Part shown: one piece after another, positions 26,199 through 34,787 of the stretch
Layout: every line of letters begins with the position of its first letter
How positions within the stretch are numbered: position 1 is the first letter of the stretch
DNA from: Marinobacter salicampi
Lineage (GTDB): Bacteria; Pseudomonadota; Gammaproteobacteria; Pseudomonadales; Oleiphilaceae
Assembly: GCF_011074795.1 (NCBI RefSeq)
Contig: NZ_JAAMPF010000010.1
Coordinates: forward strand, 1-64,000
DNA length: 64,000 nt
Direction of reading: 5' to 3'
Translations under genes and position numbers: made by a program
The notes under the pieces: model-generated
Databases searched by the model: none
What the model was told of the DNA's origin: nothing
Seen by the model: the letters and a program-made list of their open reading frames with translations, nothing else

Positions 26199-26224
26199 GC
26201 TATATTGTAGGACAATATAGCAAT
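26196..26224. promoter_or_regulatory. Candidate FadR-type GntR operator between alkB and gntR
   Basis: ATTGCTATATTGT and ACAATATAGCAAT are perfect 13-bp inverse repeats separated by AGG. The centre TTGTAGGACAA fits the T-N-G-T-N3-A-C-N-A consensus recognised by FadR-subfamily GntR regulators. It lies between alkB and the divergent GntR gene, as expected for an auto- and cross-regulated site. Confidence 0.7.
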
Positions 26225-26464
26225 CGTCAACAAAGGATCTGGCGCATCGAGGATTGCTGGCCTGAAATGACAGACTGGCTTTTTCGGTGTTTGACAGCGG
26301 CGATTTCCCAGGCGCGCGCGGAGGGCCGCCGACAGGCGTGGCTGCGAGCCCGGGTGTGGTAGACTCGCAACAGCTCATGAAGTGGACAAAATCCATCTTT
26401 GGCCTGCGTTCCAAGGCCATAGCCGGAACTGATCCGGTCGGGAATGACTAAGTCGGAAGAAGCC

Positions 26465-27142
26465 ATGGACTTTCAGGTGCCCAATACCCTTGCTGAGCAG
26501 ATTGCCAACTATCTGGGCGATCGCATCATGACCGGCGCCATCCGGCCCGGCGAGCGCATACAGGAAGCCACCGTTGCGGCGGAACTCAGGGTCAGCCGGG
26601 CCTCGGTGAAGGAAGCCCTGTTCACCCTCGAGCGCTGGCACCTGGTCGACATAACTCCCCGCAGGGGCGCCAGCGCCAGTGTCCTTGATGCCGACCATGC
26701 GGCTGAGCTCTACGACGTCTATATGCACCTGCTGATCATGCTGGCCCGCCGCCTGTGCGAGCGTTGGCGAGAGCCTGACAGGGAGCCGCTGGTCAGCCAG
26801 GTGCATGCTGCTACCCTCAGCATTCAGGCAAAGACGCCGGATGTGTCGGCCATTGTCCAGGCCAGTTTTGATGTGATGGACCTGTGTTGCGAGGTGGTAG
26901 GCAACCCCTACCTCAGCGAGGCCCTGAGCAACTTCAAGCCCGCTGTGAGCCGGGCCTACTTCTTCAGTGCCGCCCGCTACCGGCAGGACCTGGACCGTAC
27001 CGGTGCCTTTTTCACCCGGCTGACACGGGCAGTTCTGGCCCGAGATGCCGACGACGCCGAAAAACAGGTCACCGGCTTTGCCAACCATCAGAAGCAACTG
27101 ATTCTGAATGCGCTTTCACCGGACGCATCGCTCACTTTGTAA
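26465..27142 (+). CDS. GntR/FadR-family transcriptional regulator, probable alkB regulator
   Basis: The 225-aa product has an N-terminal winged helix (residues 8-70: A-E-Q-I-A-N-Y-L-G-D-R-I-M-T-G-A-I, R-P-G-E-R-I-Q-E, L-R-V-S-R-A-S-V-K-E-A-L). An all-helical FCD-type ligand domain follows. In hydrocarbon-degrading relatives such as Alcanivorax a GntR gene also neighbours an alkB gene, supporting a role in alkane or fatty acid sensing. The start ATG 26465 has GGAAG five bases upstream; the earlier ATG 26444 does not. Ligand unknown. Confidence 0.88.
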   Translation: MDFQVPNTLAEQIANYLGDRIMTGAIRPGERIQEATVAAELRVSRASVKEALFTLERWHLVDITPRRGASASVLDADHAAELYDVYMHLLIMLARRLCERWREPDREPLVSQVHAATLSIQAKTPDVSAIVQASFDVMDLCCEVVGNPYLSEALSNFKPAVSRAYFFSAARYRQDLDRTGAFFTRLTRAVLARDADDAEKQVTGFANHQKQLILNALSPDASLTL

Positions 27143-27306
27143 CCGGCAGACTGTGATCCTTCTCACAGAAACCCTTCGCTTCCCGACATACTGTAACCCT
27201 ATGTAACGCTGCACTGTTGCGCTGTTCTGTGGCACCGATTCGAACTCAATAATAAACGCCGATTCAGGCTCGCGAGTCCCGCGAGACAAGGCTCAAGGGG
27301 TCAGGA

Positions 27307-28311
27307 ATGAAACGCCTTTCATGGGGCAGCGCCCTCTCTGTAACCATCGCAACCAGCCTCTCGCTGCCGGCATTTGCAGAGTTCCAGGCCATTGATGACC
27401 AAGCCATGGGCCAGATTACAGGTAAGGCCGGCGTCACCATTGAGCTTGAAACCCAGGTTAACGTCGGGCGCTTCACCTGGCAGGATGAAGGCTCACTGCA
27501 CGTGAACAACCTCAGCCTGTCAGGTCAGGGCGGCGGCGCCCTGGACAACATGAAGGTCACCCTGGACATCGCGGGGGAAAATGAAGTGCTGGAGCACGGG
27601 TTTTCCGAAATCGCCCGCCGGGCCAGTAGTGGCCAACTGGCTGCAGGGTCCAATCCCGATATTGCCGATGCGGTGGCGAAATACTCCGTGGGTGGTGAAT
27701 TCGGTAAAGCCTTCAACAGCGGCGACCTGGTTATCCATATTGGCCCGACGGACAGCGGCGACCCGACCAGCCTTGACGATTATCTCACTGCCGTGGACTT
27801 CCAGCTGGCCATCGACAGCGTGGTGACGGAAGGCGCTGACGGCTCTGCGTCACTATTTTCCGATATTCTGCTGAACGGCTATGTCGGCCCCACCGATATT
27901 ATTGTCCGTAATCACGGTGACGAAACCCGGCTGCTGGCCAACGGGAACCAGGTTTCTAACAGTGAGCTTCAGATCGATACCCACTTTGAGATTACCGACG
28001 GGAGCCTGAACTGGGACGCAGCGGACGTTATCCTGCTTTTCAACTTCGCCGCCGTAAGCATAGAAGGGCTGCAGATACACAACCGTCGCGGGGCGGATAC
28101 CCTCGGCCATTTCGGTATGGCCAGTGCCACCGCGAAGCTCTCGTCCGGTACCAGCGCCACCAGCGGCAAGGACGGGCTCTCAATCCATGACGTGGAGTTC
28201 CGGGCAGACATCGACATGCCGGTCTTCCGTATGGGAGAAAAGAGCATCGGCGAAGTGTCTTTCACCGACTTCGCCATTACCAATACCTCCATGATGGTCT
28301 ACGGCCACTGA
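27307..28311 (+). CDS. Secreted beta-rich protein of the DUF6160/FilA-like type
   Basis: The 334-aa product has a signal peptide (residues 1-24, ending P-A-F-A) followed by I-D-D-Q-A-M-G-Q-I-T-G-K-A-G-V-T-I-E-L-E. An M-x-x-I-T-G-x-A-G-V-T-I motif right after the signal is what I associate with DUF6160-type envelope proteins in Acinetobacter, Pseudomonas and Marinobacter. The rest alternates short beta strands and ends F-R-M-G-E-K-S-I-G-E-V-S-F-T-D-F. It probably acts at or beyond the outer membrane, function unknown. AGGGG lies six bases before the ATG. It appears monocistronic. Confidence 0.65.
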   Translation: MKRLSWGSALSVTIATSLSLPAFAEFQAIDDQAMGQITGKAGVTIELETQVNVGRFTWQDEGSLHVNNLSLSGQGGGALDNMKVTLDIAGENEVLEHGFSEIARRASSGQLAAGSNPDIADAVAKYSVGGEFGKAFNSGDLVIHIGPTDSGDPTSLDDYLTAVDFQLAIDSVVTEGADGSASLFSDILLNGYVGPTDIIVRNHGDETRLLANGNQVSNSELQIDTHFEITDGSLNWDAADVILLFNFAAVSIEGLQIHNRRGADTLGHFGMASATAKLSSGTSATSGKDGLSIHDVEFRADIDMPVFRMGEKSIGEVSFTDFAITNTSMMVYGH

Positions 28312-28418
28312 TTCTGCCCGGCACAGCCTGTTCGGCAGGCTTGTGCTGACCGTCCTGTAACTGGACAGCCCCCCTACCCCACACAGTAAACTGCGCCGTC
28401 TAAAGAGGCGGCTTTTCC

Positions 28419-29474
28419 ATGACAGATCACACCCCTGTTGGGGCTCAACCTTCCATACCCTGGCGCCGGCTCGTCTTTTTCGGCGTCCTTTTTCTTGCCC
28501 TGACCGGGGTGGGCCTGTACCTGGTGTATGACCAGTTCGCCGGGCGCAGCGTTACCTTTGACTGGCGCCTGCTGAACATCAGTACCCTGCTGAGCGTGGC
28601 TGCCCTGCTGGTGGTCTATTTTGCCGCTGACGGGCTGAGACTCCACTACACTCTGAAGGCCCTGGGCCACAGCCTGCGTTTTCGGGTGATCTACCGCCTG
28701 GTGTTCATCAATATATTCATTTCCAACGTCACGCCCATGGCCACCGGAGGTGGATTCGCCCAGGTCTGGTACCTGCAGCGCCATGGCGTACCCATTGGCC
28801 GGGCTACGGCTGCCACCACCATACGCACGGTGCTGGCGGTGGTGTTCATTTTTTCCCTGACCCCGGTGTTCCTGCTGACCCTGCCGGCGCTGCAGAACCA
28901 GCCCATTCTGGACCAGATTAGTGTTGCCCTGTCGTTGTTCATCGTTATTTACCTGGGCTTCTTTGCCGTAGTCCTGTTGCGTACCCGCTGGCTCATTCCA
29001 CCACTTTCCGGCGCCATTGCCCTGTTGCGGCGCCTGCACCTCATCAGCTCGAAGCGGCACCGAACCTGGCAATTCAAGGCGCGGCGGGAGATGCTCAGGT
29101 TTTCGTTCAGTTTCGGGCATTACCTAAGGGGCCCGCGCCTAAGTGTGCTTCTGTCGGTGGTGTTCACCGCGGTGTTCCTGATCAGCTTGTTCAGTTTCCC
29201 GGCCCTGCTGATCTACCATCTGGGCTACAATGTCGAATACCTGACTTCCCTGGGGCTACTGGTGGTGACCACCTTTGTGATGTACTTTTCACCGACGCCG
29301 GGGGCTTCGGGCATATCGGAGGGTATTTTTGGCAGCTTCTTCCGGGATATCCTCACCGGTAACCATCTGCTGCTTGTGATCGTCGGCTGGCGATTGCTGA
29401 CAATCTACCTGGGCATGCTGGTGGGTCTGGTGATCTTCCAAAAGGAATTGGTTCGCATCCAAAAGGACGGTTAA
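28419..29474 (+). CDS. Flippase-like integral membrane protein (LPG_synthase_TM/UPF0104)
   Basis: The 351-aa protein has about eight to nine hydrophobic helices. It shows patterns typical of the lysylphosphatidylglycerol-synthase transmembrane family, such as T-P-M-A-T-G-G-G-F-A-Q-V-W-Y-L near residue 108 and F-S-P-T-P-G-A-S-G-I-S-E-G near 290. Members include the lipid-flippase half of MprF and partners of lipid glycosyltransferases. No aminoacyl-transferase domain is attached. It overlaps the next gene by one base (TAATG), so the two likely work together, perhaps in moving or building a glycolipid (inference). Confidence 0.82.
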   Translation: MTDHTPVGAQPSIPWRRLVFFGVLFLALTGVGLYLVYDQFAGRSVTFDWRLLNISTLLSVAALLVVYFAADGLRLHYTLKALGHSLRFRVIYRLVFINIFISNVTPMATGGGFAQVWYLQRHGVPIGRATAATTIRTVLAVVFIFSLTPVFLLTLPALQNQPILDQISVALSLFIVIYLGFFAVVLLRTRWLIPPLSGAIALLRRLHLISSKRHRTWQFKARREMLRFSFSFGHYLRGPRLSVLLSVVFTAVFLISLFSFPALLIYHLGYNVEYLTSLGLLVVTTFVMYFSPTPGASGISEGIFGSFFRDILTGNHLLLVIVGWRLLTIYLGMLVGLVIFQKELVRIQKDG

Positions 29475-31684
29475 TGAGCCTCCGCAATCCCCTGAAAGCC
29501 CTGTTCTACCTGAACCTTCTGATTGTTGTTCTGCTGATCGGCTATAAAGCCTACCTGAACTTCTTCGAGACTGATTTCGAAGCAGTGCATACCGAACAGG
29601 TGGAGCAGCTTCACCGGATGCTGGATGACCGGGACACCTTCTCGTTCGCGGTGGTGGGTAACATCAACAATTCCGTAGGCATATTCGAGCGCAAGATGAT
29701 CCCCCATCTGAATGCCTCCGGGGTCGATTTCATGGTGTCTGCCGGCAATGCGGTCAGTGGCGGCGGCGAGGATAAGTACCGGGCCCTGCACGGAACGCTC
29801 GGGCACCTGGAGATGCCCTACCTGCTCACTTTCGGCCAGCACGAGTACGAGGACTTTGGCAGTTTCCGTTTCTACGAGCACTTCGGGCCACACTTCTACA
29901 GCGTCACCCTCGGCAACAGCCGCCTGGTCTTTCTGGACAGCACCGGCAAGACCCCCTGGCAATGGCAGATACGCTGGCTGCAGGATGTGCTGGAGCAGGA
30001 CGATGCCAGCCACACGTTTCTGTTTGTAGGCCACCCGGTGATGCGCAGTGGCCAAGAGCTGCTCTTTACCGAAGAGTCGGATTTCCTCCAGCCGCCAGAC
30101 TTCCGGGAGCAGCTGCTCAGCCTGATTGATGAACATGCGGTAAACATGGTGTTCTCCGCCAACCTGACCCTGTTCGACCGGGAAACCAGGAACGACACCA
30201 CTTTTATTACCACCGGCGGCGCCGGCGGCCTTGTTCTCAACAATGAAACCAGCTTCTACCACTACGTTAGGGTGATGGTGGATGAAGAAGGCGCCAATGC
30301 CGAACTGGTACGCATGGAAACCAACCAGAACCCGGTGCTGAAGCGTCTCGAAACTTTCTGGTTCTTCGTTTATTCATTGTTCTATGTGGGCTACATCAAC
30401 TTCATCCTGCTGGTGAGCGTGCTGGCGCTTATCGGGATCAAGCTCTACACACTGGTGTTCGTGGGCCATGATTACTATCCCAACTACGACCTGGACCCGA
30501 GTCCCTGGCTGGAAAAGCCTCTGCGGGTGGCCATGTTCACCAACAACTACCTGCCATTCATCGGCGGTGTGCCCATTTCCATTGACCGGCTGAAACGGGG
30601 CCTTGAAGCCATGGGTGACCAGGTTCAGGTGGTGGCGCCCACCTACCGGGACCAGCCTGAGAACGAGCAAACCACGGTCAGGGTGCCGTCTCTTCTGTCC
30701 ATGGGCGTAAAGCGTGAGTTCCGGCTTGCCAACATCTTCCTGGCCCGCATCAGGAAGCAGGTACGTGCCTTCAAGCCCGACATCATCCATCTGCACCACC
30801 CGATCTGGCTGGGCTCACTGGGTCTGTTCATGGGACGTCGCCTGAAGGTGCCCGTGGTCTACACCTACCATACCCGGCTGGAGCACTACGCCCATTTCGT
30901 GCCCATTCCCGGCACCCTGTTCCGCAACCTGATCTCCCATGCCCTGATCAAGCATTTCGCCAACAAGTGCGACGGGGTGATTGTGCCAACCTACTCGACT
31001 GAAGAGTACCTGCGCATGATCGGCGTGAAATCGGCCACCTATATTCAGCCCACGGGCATAGACTACCAGCGCTTCAACTCGGTCAGTGATGACGCGGTGG
31101 CTACCCTGAAGGCTTCCCTGGGGATTGGCGAAGAGCGGGTGTTCGTGAGCGTGTCGCGGATTTCCAGCGAAAAGAACATCGATTTCATGATCGACGCTAT
31201 TGCCAGCCTCAAGGCCAGAGCCACCAGACCCTTCCGCTTCCTGATCATTGGCGACGGCCACGAGCGGGACCGGATCCAGCAACGCATCGACTCACTGGGA
31301 CTGCAGGAAACCATCTCCCTGCTCGGGGCCGTGCCGCCGGACGACATGCCAATCTACTACCGGCTTGGGGACGCCTTCCTGTTTGCCTCGAAATCCGAAA
31401 CCCAGGGCATGGTGATACTGGAGGCCATGGCAGCTGGCTTGCCGGTGGTGGCTGTGCGTTCGTCGGGCATCGATGATGTGGTCCGACAGGGTTATAACGG
31501 CTTCAAAACGCCGGAGAAACTGGCTCTGTGGCGGGACAAGGTAGCCTTGTTGCTGGAAGATGATGAACTTCGCAGGGAACTGGGGGACAACGCCCTGGCC
31601 TTCGCCCGGGACTATTCCATAGAAAACTTTGCCAGGGACGTGCGGTTTTTCTACGCCACCCTGCTGGCCGCCCAGGAGAAATAG
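29474..31684 (+). CDS. Metallophosphoesterase-like / GT4 glycosyltransferase fusion
   Basis: This 736-aa protein combines three parts: an N-terminal membrane helix (about residues 8-27), a calcineurin-like phosphoesterase fold (about 55-275), and two more helices (about 296-330). A GT4 glycosyltransferase domain (about 348-730) ends it. The GT4 part is intact, with F-I-G-G-V-P-I-S-I-D-R-L, H-L-H-H-P-I-W-L-G and the E-x7-E motif E-T-Q-G-M-V-I-L-E. In the phosphoesterase part, expected metal-binding Asp residues are replaced by Asn: V-V-G-N-I-N-N-S at 60-67 and S-A-G-N-A-V at 89-94. G-N-H-E is G-Q-H-E at 121-124 and the final G-H-x-H is missing, so this half looks inactive. It is translationally coupled to the flippase-like gene. 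It probably glycosylates a lipid at the inner membrane. Confidence 0.82.
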   Translation: MSLRNPLKALFYLNLLIVVLLIGYKAYLNFFETDFEAVHTEQVEQLHRMLDDRDTFSFAVVGNINNSVGIFERKMIPHLNASGVDFMVSAGNAVSGGGEDKYRALHGTLGHLEMPYLLTFGQHEYEDFGSFRFYEHFGPHFYSVTLGNSRLVFLDSTGKTPWQWQIRWLQDVLEQDDASHTFLFVGHPVMRSGQELLFTEESDFLQPPDFREQLLSLIDEHAVNMVFSANLTLFDRETRNDTTFITTGGAGGLVLNNETSFYHYVRVMVDEEGANAELVRMETNQNPVLKRLETFWFFVYSLFYVGYINFILLVSVLALIGIKLYTLVFVGHDYYPNYDLDPSPWLEKPLRVAMFTNNYLPFIGGVPISIDRLKRGLEAMGDQVQVVAPTYRDQPENEQTTVRVPSLLSMGVKREFRLANIFLARIRKQVRAFKPDIIHLHHPIWLGSLGLFMGRRLKVPVVYTYHTRLEHYAHFVPIPGTLFRNLISHALIKHFANKCDGVIVPTYSTEEYLRMIGVKSATYIQPTGIDYQRFNSVSDDAVATLKASLGIGEERVFVSVSRISSEKNIDFMIDAIASLKARATRPFRFLIIGDGHERDRIQQRIDSLGLQETISLLGAVPPDDMPIYYRLGDAFLFASKSETQGMVILEAMAAGLPVVAVRSSGIDDVVRQGYNGFKTPEKLALWRDKVALLLEDDELRRELGDNALAFARDYSIENFARDVRFFYATLLAAQEK

Positions 31685-31704
31685 CGTCAGATGGGTGCCC
31701 GGCA

Positions 31705-31737
31705 GGCCGTGGTCAGGGCCAGACCCTGACCACGGCC
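31705..31737. terminator. 14-bp perfect hairpin between convergent genes
   Basis: GGCCGTGGTCAGGG (31705-31718) and CCCTGACCACGGCC (31724-31737) are exact inverse repeats around CCAGA. It sits between the convergent stops at 31684 and 31750. There is no T-run on either side, so it may be a bidirectional processing or rho-assisted end rather than a standard terminator. Confidence 0.55.
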
Positions 31738-31749
31738 GGGACGCGGGCT

Positions 31750-32484
31750 TCAGAAACCGTAGAGCAGCGCGAGTGACGTTTCAGTATCAGTGCTGGCGGT
31801 GCCACTGGGGGGGCTGGAGAAATGGGTTACCACGTAGGCCACTTTCATGGACAGGTTGTTGATCAACTGGGCCTGAACCGAGGTCTCGGATTCGGTGATG
31901 GTTTCATTTTCACTCAGCCCGACCTCCGTGCTCAGCTTCTGGCGAAACAGAGCGTTGGATGACAGCTCGTAATTGAATTGCCCGGCCAGCCGGCCGATGG
32001 CCTCCTCCTCGGTGCGCCCGACATCATCATCTGCTGTTTGAAGCTTGTTATAGCGGTAACCGGCACCGATGGAGAGGTCCAGGAAGCTGTCTTCGCCCGC
32101 CTGCCATACGCGGTTACCATAACCGGCGGTGGATGAGGAGCGGAAGTCATAGCCCGAGAAACGATCGTCGTCGTAGGAGCCGCGCAGGAACAGGTACTGC
32201 TGCTCGTCGAACTTGTAGTTGGTTTCCAGGGCGGCCGCGTATTTCTCGGAAGTGGTGGTCTCATCGGTTTCCGAGTAGAGCGACCGGAACTCCCCGGTGT
32301 TACGCCAGCTGGTGATTTCGTGTTTGAGCGCCAGGCCACTGTTGATGTTGGTTTCGTCGGTATTACCGGAGGTGATCAACAACCCCAGTTCGACCTCGCC
32401 CTCCCAGTTCCGGCTGTCAATGTCAGCCAGGGCCAGTGGGGACACCGCCAGCGCGAGGATGGCAACCGTGAAAGCTCTTGTCAT
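31750..32484 (-). CDS. DUF481 (YdiY-like) outer membrane beta-barrel protein
   Basis: The 244-aa product has a signal peptide (1-20, ending P-L-A-L-A) and a DUF481 barrel pattern. W-E-G-E-V-E-L-G-L-L-I-T-S-G-N-T-D-E-T-N lies at the start and alternating aromatic strands end in S-L-A-L-L-Y-G-F with a terminal Phe, the outer-membrane sorting signal. The start ATG 32484 has GGAG seven bases upstream; the frame extends to 32520. Function of the family is unknown. Confidence 0.85.
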   Translation of the reverse strand: MTRAFTVAILALAVSPLALADIDSRNWEGEVELGLLITSGNTDETNINSGLALKHEITSWRNTGEFRSLYSETDETTTSEKYAAALETNYKFDEQQYLFLRGSYDDDRFSGYDFRSSSTAGYGNRVWQAGEDSFLDLSIGAGYRYNKLQTADDDVGRTEEEAIGRLAGQFNYELSSNALFRQKLSTEVGLSENETITESETSVQAQLINNLSMKVAYVVTHFSSPPSGTASTDTETSLALLYGF

Positions 32485-32676
32485 AGCACATCTCCATGAA
32501 TTTGTTACGAATCGGCTCAAGATACGTGCTTTTTAGCTCCTGGGACCACTCGGTTTTCGCGATGGTAATGAACCCGGCCCGGATGACCTGCACCATGGAC
32601 CTAGGTCTTTACGCCCTCGCGTCCTGTGTCCCGACCAACCCTGTGTCCCGACCAACACGGGAGCCTGGTGGCTCCT

Positions 32677-32769
32677 CGAAAGCTGAAGCTTCCGCTACAT
32701 TAAAATGTCCTGCACCGCTACCTCAGGCGTTTCGTGTTTCGTCTTTCGTAGCGGAAGCTTCAGCTTTCG
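32677..32769. repeat. Pair of facing REP-like cores overlapping the 3' end of trhO
   Basis: The 22-base core found in the ureD-ureA gap occurs at 32677-32698 and, exactly inverted, at 32748-32769. The two can form a hairpin with a 49-base loop. The second copy lies inside the trhO reading frame, and the trhO stop (32723) falls in the loop. Confidence 0.85.
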
Positions 32770-33778
32770 TGCACACCGAAGGGGTGCCGCCTTCCAGGCT
32801 GCGCCTGATCTGCTCTTCCCGCCCGGCGCGCTTGGCCGCCTTTCTTTCTGCGATCACCCGGGCAGCATCGCCGCCCACATGGACTTCGCCACGCTGACGG
32901 GCCAGCTCCATCTGTCGCTCCCGCTCGGCAAAACGCATTTTCTGGTGATCGGACAGGGACTCGATGCAGCGGTGGCAACTGACCCCCTGCTGGTACTCCG
33001 GTCGCGTCTTGTCCTGCTCGGTGATGGGGCGGCGACAGGCGTGGCACTGGTCATAGTCGCCCTGTTCGAGCCGATGATTGACCGTGACCCGGTCGTCGAA
33101 AACGAAACACTCGCCCTGCCACAGGCTCTGCTCCTGTGGCACTTCCTCCAGGTATTTGAGGATGCCGCCTTCCAGATGATAGACCTCGTCAAACCCCTGC
33201 TGTTTCAGATAGGCGGTGGATTTCTCGCAGCGGATGCCGCCGGTGCAGAACATGGCTACCTTCTTGTGCTTCTGAGGGTCCAGATGCTCGCGAACGTAAT
33301 CGGGAAACTCACGGAAGGTCTCAGTGGCGGGGTTAATCGCGTTCCGGAAGGTGCCGATCTCCACTTCGTATTGATTGCGGGTATCGATCAGCAGCACTTC
33401 CGGGTCACAGATCAGCGCATTCCAGTCAGCAGGCTTGATGTAGGTGCCCACAATCCTGCGCGGGTCGATGCCTTCCACGCCCAGGGTGACAATCTCTTTC
33501 TTGAGTTTCACCTTGGTGCGTTTGAAGGGCTGACTGTCCACCTGGGACTCTTTGTAGTCGATGCCTTCGAAACGTTCGTCCTGGCCCAGCCAGTCCTTGA
33601 TGAGATCAATGCCGTCGCGGCTGCCGGCAATAGTGCCGTTGATCCCTTCGCGGGCCAGCAGCAGGGTGCCGTGCACGCCGTGTTTCTGCATCAGGGCCAG
33701 CAGGGGCTGGCGGAGGGCTTTGTAGTCGTTCAGGACGGCAAATTTATAAAGCGCGCACACAACAACGCTGTTGCTCAT
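32723..33778 (-). CDS. trhO: tRNA uridine hydroxylase TrhO (rhodanese domain)
   Basis: TrhO (YceA) makes the hydroxyl group of 5-hydroxyuridine at the tRNA wobble position. The 351-aa product has an N-terminal acylphosphatase-like domain ([15 protein letters not shown]), then a rhodanese domain with [10 protein letters not shown] and the active-site loop C-T-G-G-I-R-C near 180. A cysteine-rich region follows (C-H-A-C-R-R-P and C-H-R-C-I). The last residues, [12 protein letters not shown], are encoded by a REP-like repeat, so the native C-terminus was altered by the repeat. AGGAG precedes the ATG. Confidence 0.92.
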   Translation of the reverse strand: MSNSVVVCALYKFAVLNDYKALRQPLLALMQKHGVHGTLLLAREGINGTIAGSRDGIDLIKDWLGQDERFEGIDYKESQVDSQPFKRTKVKLKKEIVTLGVEGIDPRRIVGTYIKPADWNALICDPEVLLIDTRNQYEVEIGTFRNAINPATETFREFPDYVREHLDPQKHKKVAMFCTGGIRCEKSTAYLKQQGFDEVYHLEGGILKYLEEVPQEQSLWQGECFVFDDRVTVNHRLEQGDYDQCHACRRPITEQDKTRPEYQQGVSCHRCIESLSDHQKMRFAERERQMELARQRGEVHVGGDAARVIAERKAAKRAGREEQIRRSLEGGTPSVCTKAEASATKDETRNA

Positions 33779-33854
33779 GGTGTCTTCTCCTGCGGGCCGG
33801 ACCGTAAATCCGGAGCATGGTTTCTGGAAGCCGGGAGTATAAGCGGGTGTAAGC

Positions 33855-33890
33855 CCGGCGCGGTGGAATTCTAACCAAACCGCGCGCCGG
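33855..33890 (-). terminator. GC-rich hairpin after the CvfB-like gene
   Basis: CCGGCGCGGT (33855-33864) pairs with ACCGCGCGCCGG (33879-33890) with a two-base bulge. It lies 28 bp beyond the stop of the S1-domain gene on the minus strand. No clear U-run follows, so its role as terminator is tentative. Confidence 0.4.
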
Positions 33891-33918
33891 ATAGAAGGGT
33901 TGAGCCGGGCGTTACCGT

Positions 33919-34752
33919 TCAGCTGTCCTGCAACCGGATGCCATCTTTTTCAATAAGGATCAGATGCTTCTTGTAGAGGGCGCCGATGGCCTGCTTGAAT
34001 ACGCTCTTGCTGACGTTGAACGTCTCATAGATGGCCTCCGGCGGACTCTTGTCAGTGAGGGGCAGGAAGCCGTTATTCTTCTTGAGGGCATCCAGCACTG
34101 ATTCGGCAAATTCGCTGACCTTGCCATAACCGGGCTCGTAAAGGCTCAGCTCAATCTTGCCGTCCGGCCGGATGCGCTTGACGTAGCCGGACATGCGTTG
34201 GCCCTTGCGAACTGACTTGAACAACTGGTCCTGATACAGAAGGCCCCAGAACTCGTGGTTCACAATGGCCTTTACGCCCAGATCGGTCTGGTCGCCAATC
34301 AGCAGGCTGACCTCCTGACGCTCGGTCAGACCCTCGGCGCGGTCCTTGATAAAACGGTTGAGCTTGGTGGTGGCCGCCAGTCTGCCGGTGTTGTCCTCAT
34401 ACACATAGACCAGGTAAGAGCGGCCCTCCTGCATCGGTACCCGCTGTTCGGAAAAGGGCACGAACAGGTCCTTTGACAGCCCCCAGTCCAGGAAGGCGCC
34501 GACCTCTGTCACCGAAACCACCTTCAGCCAGGCGGCTTCGCCGACCTGGGCCTTGGCCTTTTCGGTGGTGGCAATCGGGCGGTCTTCCGAATCCAGCGAC
34601 ACGAAAACCATTAGCAGGTCACCGGGCTTGCAGCCGGAGGGCACATACCGTGCCGGCAGCAGCAACTCACCCATGGTTCCGGCATCGAGACGGGCTCCGA
34701 TGTCCTCAATGCGGGTAACTTTCAGGCGCTCGTATCGACCGACGTTCACCAT
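33919..34752 (-). CDS. CvfB/YitL-type S1 RNA-binding protein
   Basis: The 277-aa protein has tandem S1-like OB folds: [15 protein letters not shown] near residue 18-32, then [15 protein letters not shown] near 84-98. A third follows with [17 protein letters not shown]-terminal winged helix ([19 protein letters not shown]) ends it. This is the CvfB/YitL architecture; CvfB affects RNA metabolism and virulence in Staphylococcus. GGAG lies five bases before the ATG. It neighbours a DEAD-box helicase gene. Confidence 0.87.
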   Translation of the reverse strand: MVNVGRYERLKVTRIEDIGARLDAGTMGELLLPARYVPSGCKPGDLLMVFVSLDSEDRPIATTEKAKAQVGEAAWLKVVSVTEVGAFLDWGLSKDLFVPFSEQRVPMQEGRSYLVYVYEDNTGRLAATTKLNRFIKDRAEGLTERQEVSLLIGDQTDLGVKAIVNHEFWGLLYQDQLFKSVRKGQRMSGYVKRIRPDGKIELSLYEPGYGKVSEFAESVLDALKKNNGFLPLTDKSPPEAIYETFNVSKSVFKQAIGALYKKHLILIEKDGIRLQDS

Positions 34753-34787
34753 AATGACTCCGTAGAAATGGTTGTGCGTAACTCAGG

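Larger units (their letters stand above)
26103..26464. other. Divergent alkB-gntR control region
   Basis: No gene is present. The region holds two palindromes (26181-26198 and 26196-26224) in an AT-rich patch about 80-120 bp before alkB, and a GC-rich remainder. Promoter hexamers could not be assigned with confidence. Confidence 0.6.
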
